Positions 32,300-43,359 of a stretch of DNA of 64,000 bases are shown here, piece after piece. The DNA is from Sipunculus nudus. Lineage: Eukaryota; Annelida; Sipuncula; Golfingiida; Sipunculidae. Position 1 is the first letter of the stretch. Every line of letters starts with the position of its first letter. The notes beneath the pieces are model-generated. The model saw only the letters and a list, made by a program, of their open reading frames with translations, was not told the origin of the DNA and did no database searches. Location: NCBI GenBank assembly GCA_026874595.1, contig CM049317.1, forward strand, positions 43,738,401-43,802,400, read 5' to 3'. Position numbers and translations under genes: made by a program.

Positions 32300-34985
32300 A
32301 AAACCCAGGCGACTTGATGGTCTGAGGAGGCAAAATGTGTGGTTATTGAGCTATCAGGAACTAATCCCATAGGTTGCTTGATATCTGTCAGTCTCAAAAG
32401 GAACACCACACAGGATATAAGATCAACATATATGGCAAAAAAAAACCCCAAGGTAATCCATGCAAGAATATGGGGGTGCTTCTGTATGAATTTTTATTAA
32501 ATACAAACCATCTGTACTAAACTTTCATAAATGATGGTCATATTTTAAAAGAAATCTTTGACCCATTTCTTTGCAAGATTACATTAATATAAGTCCAACA
32601 TTTTAAAGATGGCTACCTGGTGGCCATATTGAATTTCTGAAAGGTCTGAAATCCGACAACAAACATCCTCTAAAAGGGACCAAACATTGAAAACTAGAAT
32701 ACCGGTAGTCGACAAAATCAGAGAAGGAGGGGTGAAGTGAGGCATGGATTGGGTGGCAAGGGGAAATAGAGTTAGATGTGTTACATATTAGGATGGATGT
32801 CTGCCATGTAAACATGATTGCAGGTGGCGCCACATGTAATTTGAACGAGAAACTACCCAAGATGTATACATATGCAAAATTTAGTGTGGAAAAGTCAAAC
32901 CACTGCCGAGATATGGGTGATTTTATCCCACAGCAGACAAACAGATGGACGCTGTGCAAAAATGGTTGCAGGTGGCGCCACCAGTTTCTTGTATGATAAA
33001 GAGCTATGTCAGTTAACACCTGCAAAATTTCAGGAAGATACTTCAAACCAGTCCGGAGATATAAGCATGGATGTCTGCAGCGTAAACGTGAATGTAGGTG
33101 GCGCCACCTGTCATAAAATAAAAAAAAGCTATCCAGAATGTATACGCATGTCGAATTTCAGGTAAATAAGTCAAACCACTGAAGAGATATAATGATTTTA
33201 ACCCAAGGCAGACGAACGATTGGACACTGTGCAAACATTGTTGCAGGTGGCGCCACAATTTTTTGTGTATGTTATAAAGCTATCCAAGGGCTACATTTGT
33301 AAAAATGTTTTCCTGATTGGTCAAACGAGTCAGAAGATATGTGGGTTAATGTGTCAAAACAGACGCACAGATGGACGCACTGGAGAGAGGAAAGGTCAGA
33401 GGTCAACGCCAACTGGTTAAGCACCAGGTTACATGTGACCTGATAATTGGTGATAGTTTCGAAAAAATCAGTCCAGTTGTCTCAGAGAATTTCTCTGGAA
33501 ACTAACGTGGCGGCGGCGGCGGTGGCGGAACCCGGTCAAAAACATAGTATCCGCAAAACTTTGAAAAAATGTACTGACAAAAGGATTTCTAAGGTGGCTA
33601 CCTGGCAGACATAATGGATTTCGGACAAGTCTGACATTTGATATCACTCATCCTCAAATAAGAGACCAAACATTTGGTAATTGATCCAAAGAATGTTACA
33701 TTAATGAACGTCCAAAACAAATCAAAAGGCATGATCAGGTTGAATAGCTCTCATATCACATTTATGGACAATGCAGAAAGTGTATGTCCAATATTTTTTA
33801 TTGTGATCTTGCTTTTTAGTGTGGTCAGCAGGGTAGGTAAACTGAAAAAAAAAACTGAAAGAAAAGAAATACAGAAGCATCACTAAGAGTCTTGTAAAAC
33901 AAATAAAGCCATCCTAAATCCAGGTGCAGACCCACAAATTTTCAGAACAAACGTTGGTATATTTTATGATTTGTATATAAAATATCTAGATATCTAGGAA
34001 ACTAAATTTATTGCTACGCTTCAATAAAATAAATTACAAAATGTTGCCATCATCTTGAAATCAGTAGGTAAACCTTGATGCAATACTCTTTTAAAGTCCA
34101 CCTAGGGCAAGTGTTTTTGTTATACACTAACGAGGTTCAGTGGGCTGATACAAAAAGGAGTCATGTATCACAAGTGTCGATTACAATTATGGCCACAAAG
34201 TGAGTTGTTTTAGTTGGAGTGCAATGGTATATACGTGAAAAATAGAAATGGTCTACAAAGTAAGTTTTCATTGTAAAAATCCCTGACCTATGACCTTGGC
34301 CTTTTACCCACATATCAACTGGATTCTTTCTGGAGTGATCGGAAACTACCTTCCACTCGAACTACTTACCACTAAAAACTGGAGTAATCACATGCTAACC
34401 AATGTGTGAATAACTTTGAACGGCAACCTTTAAGCTCCTGACAAGCTGACCCCAAAATTAATAAGTTTTTTCCCCTCAAGCAAAGAGACCCCATAAATAT
34501 GAAGTTTGCATCAAGTTGAGTGATACATAGATAAGGCACATGTGAAAGACGGAAGGTTTGGGATGAACACTTTGCTTGAAATATGTTCACAGGCATTTGG
34601 AACAATTTAGCACTGTGACCTTGACCTCTGACCTTTTGAACACCAACATCAAAAAGGTTCTTCCCCTCAAGGTAGGTAAGCCATGTATGACAGAAGAAAG
34701 GTATAGGTTGAATGACTCCACGCAAGAAGTGGGTGCTGTGAACTTGACCTTTGACCTCACAATCAACAGGTCTTTTCCCTTGTTGGCAAAGAAGCGATTG
34801 TCAATGCTGGAAGGTTTGGAATGAAAATTCTAGCTTGAAATGTGTCCACAATATCTTCTAAGAAGTGGATTCTGTGACATTGACTTTTGACCTTGTTACC
34901 TCAAAATCTATAGGATTCTTCTCCCATTTGGAGGGTAAGCCATATGTGAAAGATCAAAAGGTTTAGGATGAAAGGTGTGGCCTGG
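32300..34985 (+). repeat. Repeat E, copy 1 (split by an A element)
   Basis: Matches 37670-39485 in order: CTGTCAGTCTCAAAAGGAAC, CTGGTGGCCAT, AAGGATTTCTAAGGTGGCTA, CCTATGACCTTGGCCTTTT, ATATCAACTGGATTCTTTCT, and repeated GACCTTGACCTTTGACC phrases. This is a diverged duplication of about 1.8 kb. No coding motif. At 34975-35035 a GGTGGTCTAGTTCAG phrase may be a SINE head fragment. Confidence 0.6.
32692..33562 (+). mobile_element. Family A element, copy 3, 3'-truncated
   Basis: Starts AACTAGAATACCGGTAGTCG, has four palindromes (32822, 32971, 33093 and 33245), and ends at CATAGTATCCGCAAAACTTT. The second half of the 3' hairpin is missing. Against the E copy at 38041-38100 the insertion lies between 'CATTGAA' and 'GAAAAAATGTACTG'. 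Confidence 0.65.
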
Positions 34986-35047
34986 TGGTCTAGTTCAGCA
35001 AAACATCGGTAACTAGAGAGACCTGGTCGGGGCAATTTATCAATAAC

Positions 35048-37395
35048 AAAATAAAACTAGATATTTCTTGGCACCGCAGATGCATTAGTATCGCCAGACA
35101 ATTATTCCCCCCCCCCCCCCTTTAAGAAAAGTCCCCCCATCTTCAGCAGCATATACTGACATTTGGCAAGTGACTATTGTTTCTCTCATCTATCAATTTG
35201 AGAAACAATATTTTCCACCAAATATTGGGGCCAATTTCATAAGAGAATCACTCTTATGAAAAGGGGATGAACTTATACTATAAAAATGGTAAGGAAGGTG
35301 GCGCCACCTGTCTGGTTGACGAGAAAACTCTCCAAAATGGATGTACATGCCAGATTGGAGACCAACACATTGAAGGACTCCTCAGATATAAGCAATTTTA
35401 ATCTAAAACAAATATACAGGTGGACGTCATGGCAAGACGGTTGCAGATGGCGCCACCAGTCTTGCGTACAAAATGGAGGAGTACAAGATCTATAAATATG
35501 CACAATTTCAGGCTAATAGGCCAAATCACTCCTGAGAAAAGGGCATTAATTTATTCTACATAAAAAGGAAGGTAGGTCTGTTTTATGTGAAAACGTTCAA
35601 AGATTGATGGACATGCCAAATTTCAGACAAATATCTTGAACCACTCCGGAGATAAAAGTAATTTTCAGCGAAAGCACATGTACAGATTGACGCCACAGCA
35701 AAATGATTGCAGACGGCACCACAGTCTTATGTGCAAGATGGAGGAGTCCAAGATCTATGGATATGCACAATTTCAGGCCAATAGGGCAAACCACCCCTCA
35801 GAAAAGGGCGTTCATTAATTAAAAACAAGTGACCCATGGGTCATGACGCTCAGCCGACTGACATGTTGACAATATGTCCTTGCACAGGCAATTAAGATAA
35901 TGTAGGAGGCACCATTGTTCATGCATCTTAGCTTAAATTCATCAAGACCCATAAACACAACAAATTTGATGACAATCCAACCAGCCTTTCCTGAGGAATC
36001 TGGCAATTTGTGTGTATTTTGCATTTATTTCTGGGGTGTTCAAACATACCCCAAAACTCTGAGAATATAGGGCACAGTGACTGAATTTCAGGTTTCTTCG
36101 GAGAACTTTTGAGGATGTCAAGTTAGAAGTTTCTGGGCCAAATGGTTTTGATTTGTGCTCTACTTTGGTATAAAATTTTCAATCATTCTAAGGGTTGCTT
36201 CAAAAACCCATTGCTCAGAAATTATAGGTATCAGAGGCCTAATTTCACTTTTCCAAGGAGACTTTTCATGGACCTCCCTGGATTTAAAGTTAGAAAGTTC
36301 CAGGTCCAATGGTTATGATTTGTGCCCTGCTTTGGTATCAAATTTTTAATTAAACTGGGGGTGTTTATAAGCCCCATAGCTCAGAGAATATGGGTAACAG
36401 AGACCTAATTTCAAGTTAGTTTCCTTGGATATTTTTGACTAGAAGATTCTAGGACCAATGGTTACAATTTGTGCCCTATTAACGGACGATCGCATCTTTG
36501 AAGGTATCAAAAATAGATTAAAAAATGTGTTAAATTTTTTTTTAAAGTCCAGGTGGAGCCACCAGTTTGCAGGAACTGAGGAACACTCAATGATGCATAT
36601 CATGCAAAGAATCATGCCGATCAATGCACTAGTTGTTCATATACCTGAGCTTTTGTATCAATTTTTTCATTATTCTGGGGGTACTTTGGAGCCCAATAGC
36701 TTGAAGAATATCGGTAACAGAGACCAAATTCCAATATTCCATGGGGACTTTTCATTAACCTCTCTGGATGTTAAGTTAGAAGATTCCAGGTCCAGCGGTC
36801 ACGTTTGTGCCCTGTTAACATACGATCGCATCTTTAAAGGTCTCAAAAATAGAGAAAAAAAATCGTAAAAAAATCGAAAAAAATACAGGTGGCGCCATCA
36901 TTCTGCAGAAACTGATGAAAAACTCAATGAACAATTTCCATGCAAAGAATCATGGTGATCAATGCATTAGTTGCTCAGATACTAGAGCTTTTGTATCAAA
37001 TTTGTCATTATGGGGGGGGGGGGGGGGTTACTTCACAGCCCCATAGCTTGAAGAATATGGGTAACAGAGACCTAATTCCAGGTTTCCATGAAAAACTTTT
37101 CATGGACCTCTTTGGATGTAAAGTTAGAAGATTTCAGGTCCAGCGATTCTTGAGATATTTAAAAATTTGTGTGATTTTCCCCCAAAATGGACCTAGTCAA
37201 GGTCAAGGTCCTTCTCCTTGTAAAGGTCATGACCCCATTTTAAATAGGCTTCGTCCTCTCACCCATATCTATGCACATGTCAAGTTTGGTAAAGATCCGT
37301 AAAAACATTTTCGGAGTTATCCGTCCAAACGAAGTCTATGCGGCAGCGGCGGCGGCGCAACCGTGCCTAAACCAAAGTATCTCCAGACTTAATCT
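35048..37395 (+). mobile_element. Family C repeat, copy 1, split by B
   Basis: Starts AACTAGATATTTCTTGGCAC, with a C15 run at 35107, palindromes at 35298 and 35447, then a B insertion. It resumes near 37143 with TTGAGATATTTAAAAATTTG, AAATAGGCTTCGTCCTCTCA and GGCAGCGGCGGCGGCG, as in the uninterrupted copy 55643-56911. Confidence 0.55.
35824..37142 (+). mobile_element. Family B element, copy inside family C, 3'-truncated
   Basis: Starts AACAAGTGACCCATGGGTCA. The 14-nt TGACCCATGGGTCA is a perfect palindrome. Array units follow, with a palindrome-like site at 36887 (one mismatch). It stops at CAGGTCCAGCG, the same unit point at which the copy in the RT gene stops. A G16 run lies at 37012-37027. 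Confidence 0.65.
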
Positions 37396-37669
37396 CCAGA
37401 CAATTATTTAATAATCATAAAACTAATAAAAAGACCCTACTTGTTTCAAAGAATTACGCTCAATAAGAAGCCATAATATAACTACGAAACATAAACATTG
37501 TTCTCTAAAATAATGAAGCAAAATGCTGAATAATGTAAATACACCTTTGGTAGTGTCCATTTAAAATTCATGTCAACCATCGTACAGAGTTTTGCCTATG
37601 TAAACACTGATCGAAGTACAACAATTTAGTTGTACAATCGACAATATAAAGAGTCTTGAATGCAGGAAA
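37396..37669. other. No feature recognised
   Basis: AT-rich spacer between repeats C and E, with no motif. Confidence 0.4.
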
Positions 37670-39485
37670 ATTGATAAACCAGAACTATTCCCATAGCTTA
37701 CTTGATACCTGTCAGTCTCAAAAGGAACACCACAAAGGGCAAATATAAGATAAAAATATATAGCAAAAAATCAAGGAAATCCATGCAAGAATTATTGAGA
37801 AACAGGTGTTTCTGTATGAATTTTTATTCAATACAAGCCAACTGTACTGCACTTTCATATATGATGATAATGTTAATTAAGAAATATTTGACTCAATCCT
37901 TTGCAAGATTACATTAATATACGTCCGACTGCCTTCATTTTAACAGTTCTTGAGATAATATGATCAAAAGGAATTTAAAGATGGTTGCCTGGTGGCCATT
38001 TTGGACTTCTGACAGGTCTGAAATCAGACAACAACCATTCTCTAAATCGGACCAAAAATTGAAGGAAAATTACTGAAACTGCACTGAAAAAAGGATTTCT
38101 AAGGTGGCTAACTGGCAGACATAATGGATTTCTGACAAGTCTGACATTTGATATCACACATCCTCCAATAAGAGACCAAACTTGGGGCAAATTCTCCAAA
38201 TGATGTTACAGTAATGAATGTCAAAAACAATTCAAAAGGCATGTTCAGGCGCTCATATCAGATTTACAGATATGCAAATGTAAAAGTGTAGGTCCAATAT
38301 TTTTTATTATCACTCTGCTTTTCAATGGGGTCAGCAGGGTTGGTAAACTGCAAAACTTGAAAGAAGAGAAATGCAGAAAGCATGAATAAGAGTCTTGTAA
38401 TAAAATAAAGCCATCCTAAATCAAGTACACATCCACATATTATGAGAACAAACACTTGCTTTTATATGTGGTGATTTATATAAAAATATTCAGATATCTA
38501 GGAAACTAAGTTTATTGCTATGATTCCATAAAATAAACTGCAAAATGTTCCCACCATCTTATAAATCAGTAGTTTAACCTTAATACTATACTCTCATAGT
38601 GTTATTTCCTGGATGAAGTTTTCCAACAACAGTGTTTTGTTATGCAGTAACGTGGTACTTATCACTCAGCCTTATCACTTAAAAGCCTGATACAAGAGGG
38701 AGTCATATGTCACCAGTGTCACTCACAGTTACAGCCACACGGTGAGATGTACCAGCTGGAGTGCAAGCTTATATATACAAGAAAAATAGAGATGGTCTAC
38801 AAAATAAGTTTACCTGACCTATGACCTTGGCCTTTTGCCCACATATCAACTGGATTCTTTCTAAATGATGGGTAACTACTAACCAATTACATCTGGCCGG
38901 GTGTAATTACTTGGCAACCTATGAGTGAATAATTTAGACCTGCAACCTTTAACCTCCTGACCAGCTGACCTCAAAATCAATTAGTTATTTCTTCATGCAA
39001 AAAGACCCATAAATATGAAGTTTGAATCACATAGATGTGGCATATGTGAAAGACTGAATGTTTGGGTCGAACAGTTTCACTTGAAATATGTTCACAAGCA
39101 TTTAGAACAATATTGTGACCTTGACCTTTGACCTTTTGAACTCAACTTCAATAGGCTTCTTCCCCTATTGGTAGGTAAGCCATATATGACAGATGGAAAG
39201 TATAGATTGAAAAGTTTGCCTGAAAATGACTCCAGAGAGAAGAGGGTGCTGTGAACTTGAACTTTGACCTCAAAATTAACAGGTCTTTTCCTCTATTGGC
39301 AGAGAAGCGATATCAGTGCTGAAAGGTTTGGAATGAAAGGTCTAGCTTGAAATGTGTCCACAACCTTTTCAAAGAAGTGGATCCTGTGACCCTGACCTTT
39401 GACCTTGTGACCTCAAAATAATTATGGTTCTTCCCCTGTTGGTAGGTGAGCTGTATGTGAAAGATGGAAGGTTTGGGATGAAACT
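37670..39485 (+). repeat. Repeat E, copy 2 (uninterrupted)
   Basis: Partner of 32300-34985, lacking the A insertion. It therefore serves as the empty-site reference for A copy 3. Confidence 0.6.
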
Positions 39486-39715
39486 TTTGGCTAAAAGAAT
39501 TATTTCTGGGGGTGCAAACACACCCCATAACTTCGAGAATATAGGTCGCAGTGACCTTATTTCAGGTTTGCAAGGAGATCTTTTTAGAACCTCTAAGACG
39601 GCATAGGGTTCATGGGCCTAGCCCCTACGGTTACGATTTGTGCCCTGCAGACAGAAGGACGACGGACAAAGACCCATCCCTATAGCCCAGCATGACTGAA
39701 AGTCAGCTAAGCTAA
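39486..39715 (+). mobile_element. Family B 3'-end fragment
   Basis: AGGTCGCAGTGACCTTATTT, GGTTACGATTTGTGCCCTGC, ACGACGGACAAAGACC and the end hairpin around CATGACTGAAAGTCAGCTAAGC, followed by an A run. Confidence 0.55.
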
Positions 39716-39886
39716 AAAGTGAAGGTGTTCTCTCAAAAACTTTTTCGATGGCCTCTGCAGAATTTTAACTATTTTGCTTATCTTCTTATATTTTTAGAAG
39801 ATGAAATTCAGACACCTTTTCAGTACATTTCACGCTTTTATATTTTCATTTTTTTTTTTAATTTTATCAACTGTTACTATTGAAGT

Positions 39887-41343
39887 AACTAGAATACGGG
39901 TAGTCGACAAGCGACTACGCGTATCCGCCAAAATCAGAGAAGGACGGGTGAAGTGAGGCATGGATTGAGTGGCAAGGGGAAATAGAGTTGCATGTGTTAC
40001 ATATTAGAATGGATCTCTGCCACATAAACATGACTGTAGGTGGCGCCACCTGTTATTTGAACGAGAAACTATCCAAGATGATTACACATGCAAAATTTCA
40101 TGTGGAAAAGTCGAACCCCTGCAGAGATATGAGTGATTTTATCCCACAGCAGACAAACAGATGGACGCTGTGCAAAAATAGCTGCAGGTGGCGCCATCAA
40201 TTTTTGTGTATGTTATAAAGCTATCCAAGGGCTACGTTTGTGTAAATTTTTTTTCCTGATTGGCCATCCAAGTCCGGAGATATAAGCATTAATGTCTGCA
40301 GCGTGAACGTGAATGTAGGTGGCGCCACCTGTCATAAAATCAAGAAAGCTATGCGGGATGTATACGCAAGCCAATTTTCAGGTAATTTGGTCAAACCACT
40401 GCAGAGATATGAGTGATTTTAACCTAAGGCAGACAAACAGATGGACGCTGTGCAAAAATGGCTGCAGGTGGCGCCATCATTTTTGTGTATGTTATAAAGC
40501 TATCCAAGAGCTACATTTGTGTAAAAAAAATTCCTGATTGGTTGAACGAGTCTGGAGATATAAGCATGGATGTCTACAGCGTGAACATGAATGTAGGTGG
40601 CGCCACCTGTCATAAAATCAAGAGAGCTATGCGGGATGTATATGCAAACCGATTTTCAGGTAATTTGGTCAAACCACTGCCGAGATATGAGTGATTTTAT
40701 CCCACAGCAGACAAACAGATGGACGCTGTGCAAAAATAGCTGCAGGTGGCGCCACCATTTTTGTGTATGTTATAAAGCTATCCAAGAGCTACATTTGTGT
40801 ATTTTTTTTTTCTGATTGGTCAAACGGTTCCCGAGATATGAGCTTGGATGTCTGCAGCGTCAAAGTGAATGTAGGTGGCGCCACCTGTCATAAAATCAAG
40901 AGAGCTATCTAGGATGTATACGCAAGCCTAATTTTAGGTGAATTAGTCAAATCACTGCAGAGATATGAGTGATTTTAACCCAAGGCAGATTAACAGATGG
41001 ACACTGTGCAAACATGGTTGCAGGTGGCGCCACCTTTTTTGTGTATGTTATAAAGCTATCCCAGGGCTACATTTGTGTAATTTTTTTCCCTGATCGGTCA
41101 AATGGTTCCCGAGATATGTGGGTTTATGTGTGGAAACAGACGCACAAACGGACGCTGGGCAGATAGCAAAGGTCAGAGGTCAAGGTCACTTGGTTAGGCA
41201 CAAGTCCACATGTGACCCGATTATTTGTGCAAGCTTCGGAAAAATCCGTCCAGAAGTCTCAGAGAAGTTCTCCGGAAACGAACGCGGCGGCGGAACCCGG
41301 TCATAAACATAGTATCCGCAAAACTTCGTTTTGGCGGATACAA
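39887..41343 (+). mobile_element. Family A element, copy 1 (complete)
   Basis: About 1.45 kb. 5' end AACTAGAATACGGG, hairpin GTAGTCG-ACAAG-CGACTAC (39900-39918), then GTATCCGCCAAAA (39921-39933). The 3' end is a near-perfect hairpin from GTATCCGC (41312) to TTTTGGCGGATAC (41329-41341), the exact inverse of the 5' 13-mer. The interior is a tandem array of units of about 280 bp, each with two palindrome sites (40037, 40188, 40319, 40469, 40597, 40745, 40876, 41023; two have one mismatch). No protein-coding frame. The open frames across it repeat 'CRWRH', an effect of the array. Confidence 0.75.
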
Positions 41344-42809
41344 TTATCATAATGTCAATGTCAATCACTTTGCCAATTTTGTTGCCAGACAAAACATTAC
41401 GTATTTATCCTTTCCAAACGGTGTGAAACCGTGAACTTAAAACAGGACTATGGCGAATATCCGGGCGAAATGAGCGTAAATTGTCCGATTATATGGTTTA
41501 TTTTATGTTTTATCGGTGGCCACTGCTGCTTGGCCAGAAACACAAACCTGTAGTTCCGTGTGACCTTGGCCATCAGCCCCCCTTTGACAGTTAATTACGT
41601 AACTACCACACTCAGGGTGTCATACGTAAGGCAGCCCGTCCTGACCCTGGCTGCGCCGGGCACAGCGTCACATTCTGTAATCAGTACGTTACATCCTTTC
41701 TATAACTTGTCATCCCCAGGGCCGTGGTGAACTGTCAAACATGATGACTGACAGTTCACAGTAAGCTTCACGACCCCCCTCCCCAGCCCAGTGCTTTAAC
41801 ATATTTCAGATTCCTAAAACAAATCTTACAGGCCCCCTCCCTATACCAACAATACAGTTTTACTCTAACGCAATTTTATAAAAATTGAGCGGTCTTGCAA
41901 TTTGCTTTTGTAAATTTATATTTAATTCTTTTCTTCTTTTTTGACAATTCGACGGACAAGGTATTGCCAGCAAGGGCCAACGTACCTTACATAACAAGGT
42001 ACCTAATATAACAACGTGCCTTATATAACAACGTGCCTTATATAACAGTCATATTTCACCACCCACTATACTGGCTTGGAGTTGATTTGCCAGAAAATGT
42101 TTTTTTTCTTAATTGTTAGGGTGAAAATGAACCACTGAAGACAATTCTTAAGACCAGGATGAGTTCAGACATAGAATTCTTAATACAAGGGACCCTAGTG
42201 TCACGGCGCACAGCTGATTATGATCGGACTAAAAATGTATCACCATTGTGATACTATCTTAGGTCGATAAAGCTTATGTATATCATGGACATGTTGGGAT
42301 CTTATAAATGAATATAATGTAATATGTGAGTAAATGATTTATGAAATTACCTGACTGATGGATTAATATTATTTGGAGGGGGTTGAAAAAAGCAATTTAT
42401 TTGAGCAAATATGAATGCAAGGACAGTAATCTAAGCAGTGGTAGAATGATTATATTGCTATTTGTTGAAGGATCTTTAGTGTATGGAAGTCTGCAAGATT
42501 TCAAATTGATAGATATAATGTTATGATTTACTATGCTGATGAGAGGATATATGAATTTGTGACTGTATGACATGATATCTCTTCAGTCTTGACAAGGTAC
42601 ATTATTTTGATGCCCACCACGTCTACATTTACACATTATTGACATAATTTCTGGCATGTACATAGGTACCTATGGACGAGTAGTTATACAAAATATAAGA
42701 CTATGAATATATCTGATTCATCTTTTTCTTGTTTACTGAGGCTGACATTGGGATGGGGTTCAGAGAAGGGAATAGGAGGGCAGCAAAGAGGATTGGATGT
42801 AGATAGAAA

Positions 42810-42852
<43 letters not shown>

Positions 42853-43355
42853 GGGGGATGGAGCATTCAACAGTACTTAAACACCTGAAAGTTATAATGT
42901 AAACTATTATGAAATGTAGATAAAGTTTAAGAGGAAGAAGTAATCCAGGCCATGGTTGGTTGATATGATTGTAGAAATTGTTGCAAATAATATTTTGAGA
43001 TCTGACCATGCGTTTCCATTCGTTACCTTTTTGATAAGCTATTGACAGTTCATCAGTTTACACATTTGTCTAATGAGATCAAATTTATTAAATAAACCTT
43101 TTTTTTCAATTTTATGATATGTATACAGTTGCCATAACGTCCCGACTCCACAGGGGGAATGACTTGATGGGAGTTACAACGCCTCTGTCTCTCTGTAGAT
43201 ATTTTCTTTAATTATAAAATTTTATGCTATAGCAATAGAACTATTGTTCACAGTGCAAAGGAGCAAGGACTCAGTGGGGTGAAGAAGGGATGGTGGGATT
43301 TACAACACCCTTGCATATACATACAGGGTATGACATTTAATTCAACAGTGCTTAT
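41344..43355. other. Unassigned region with small structured repeats
   Basis: Contains a perfect 11-bp hairpin GTGAACTGTCA / TGACAGTTCAC with an 11-nt loop (41727-41759), a 17-bp tandem AACGTGCCTTATATAAC (41998-42046), and the GA/G tract below. No exon supported. Confidence 0.5.
42811..42857. repeat. (GA)n followed by a G17 run
   Basis: About 30 nt of GA repeat running straight into 16-17 guanines. All-purine strand, prone to triplex or G-quadruplex formation. Confidence 0.85.
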
Positions 43356-43359
43356 AAGA

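Noticed and set aside
34975-35040. SINE head with GGTGGTCTAGTTCAG
   Set aside because: A box A-like phrase only; no box B at the proper distance, so no separate feature was made.
40319-40912. Open frames with repeated 'CRWRH' / 'VGGATC' segments across family A arrays, looking like a repeat protein
   Set aside because: The similarity follows the tandem DNA unit in several frames, there is no start or splice context, and the same DNA appears in non-coding contexts in other families.
32779-41037. Regularly spaced identical palindromes considered as a CRISPR array
   Set aside because: Spacers are homologous to each other and unit length is 130-330 bp, in a eukaryotic context. This is a tandem-repeat transposon interior.
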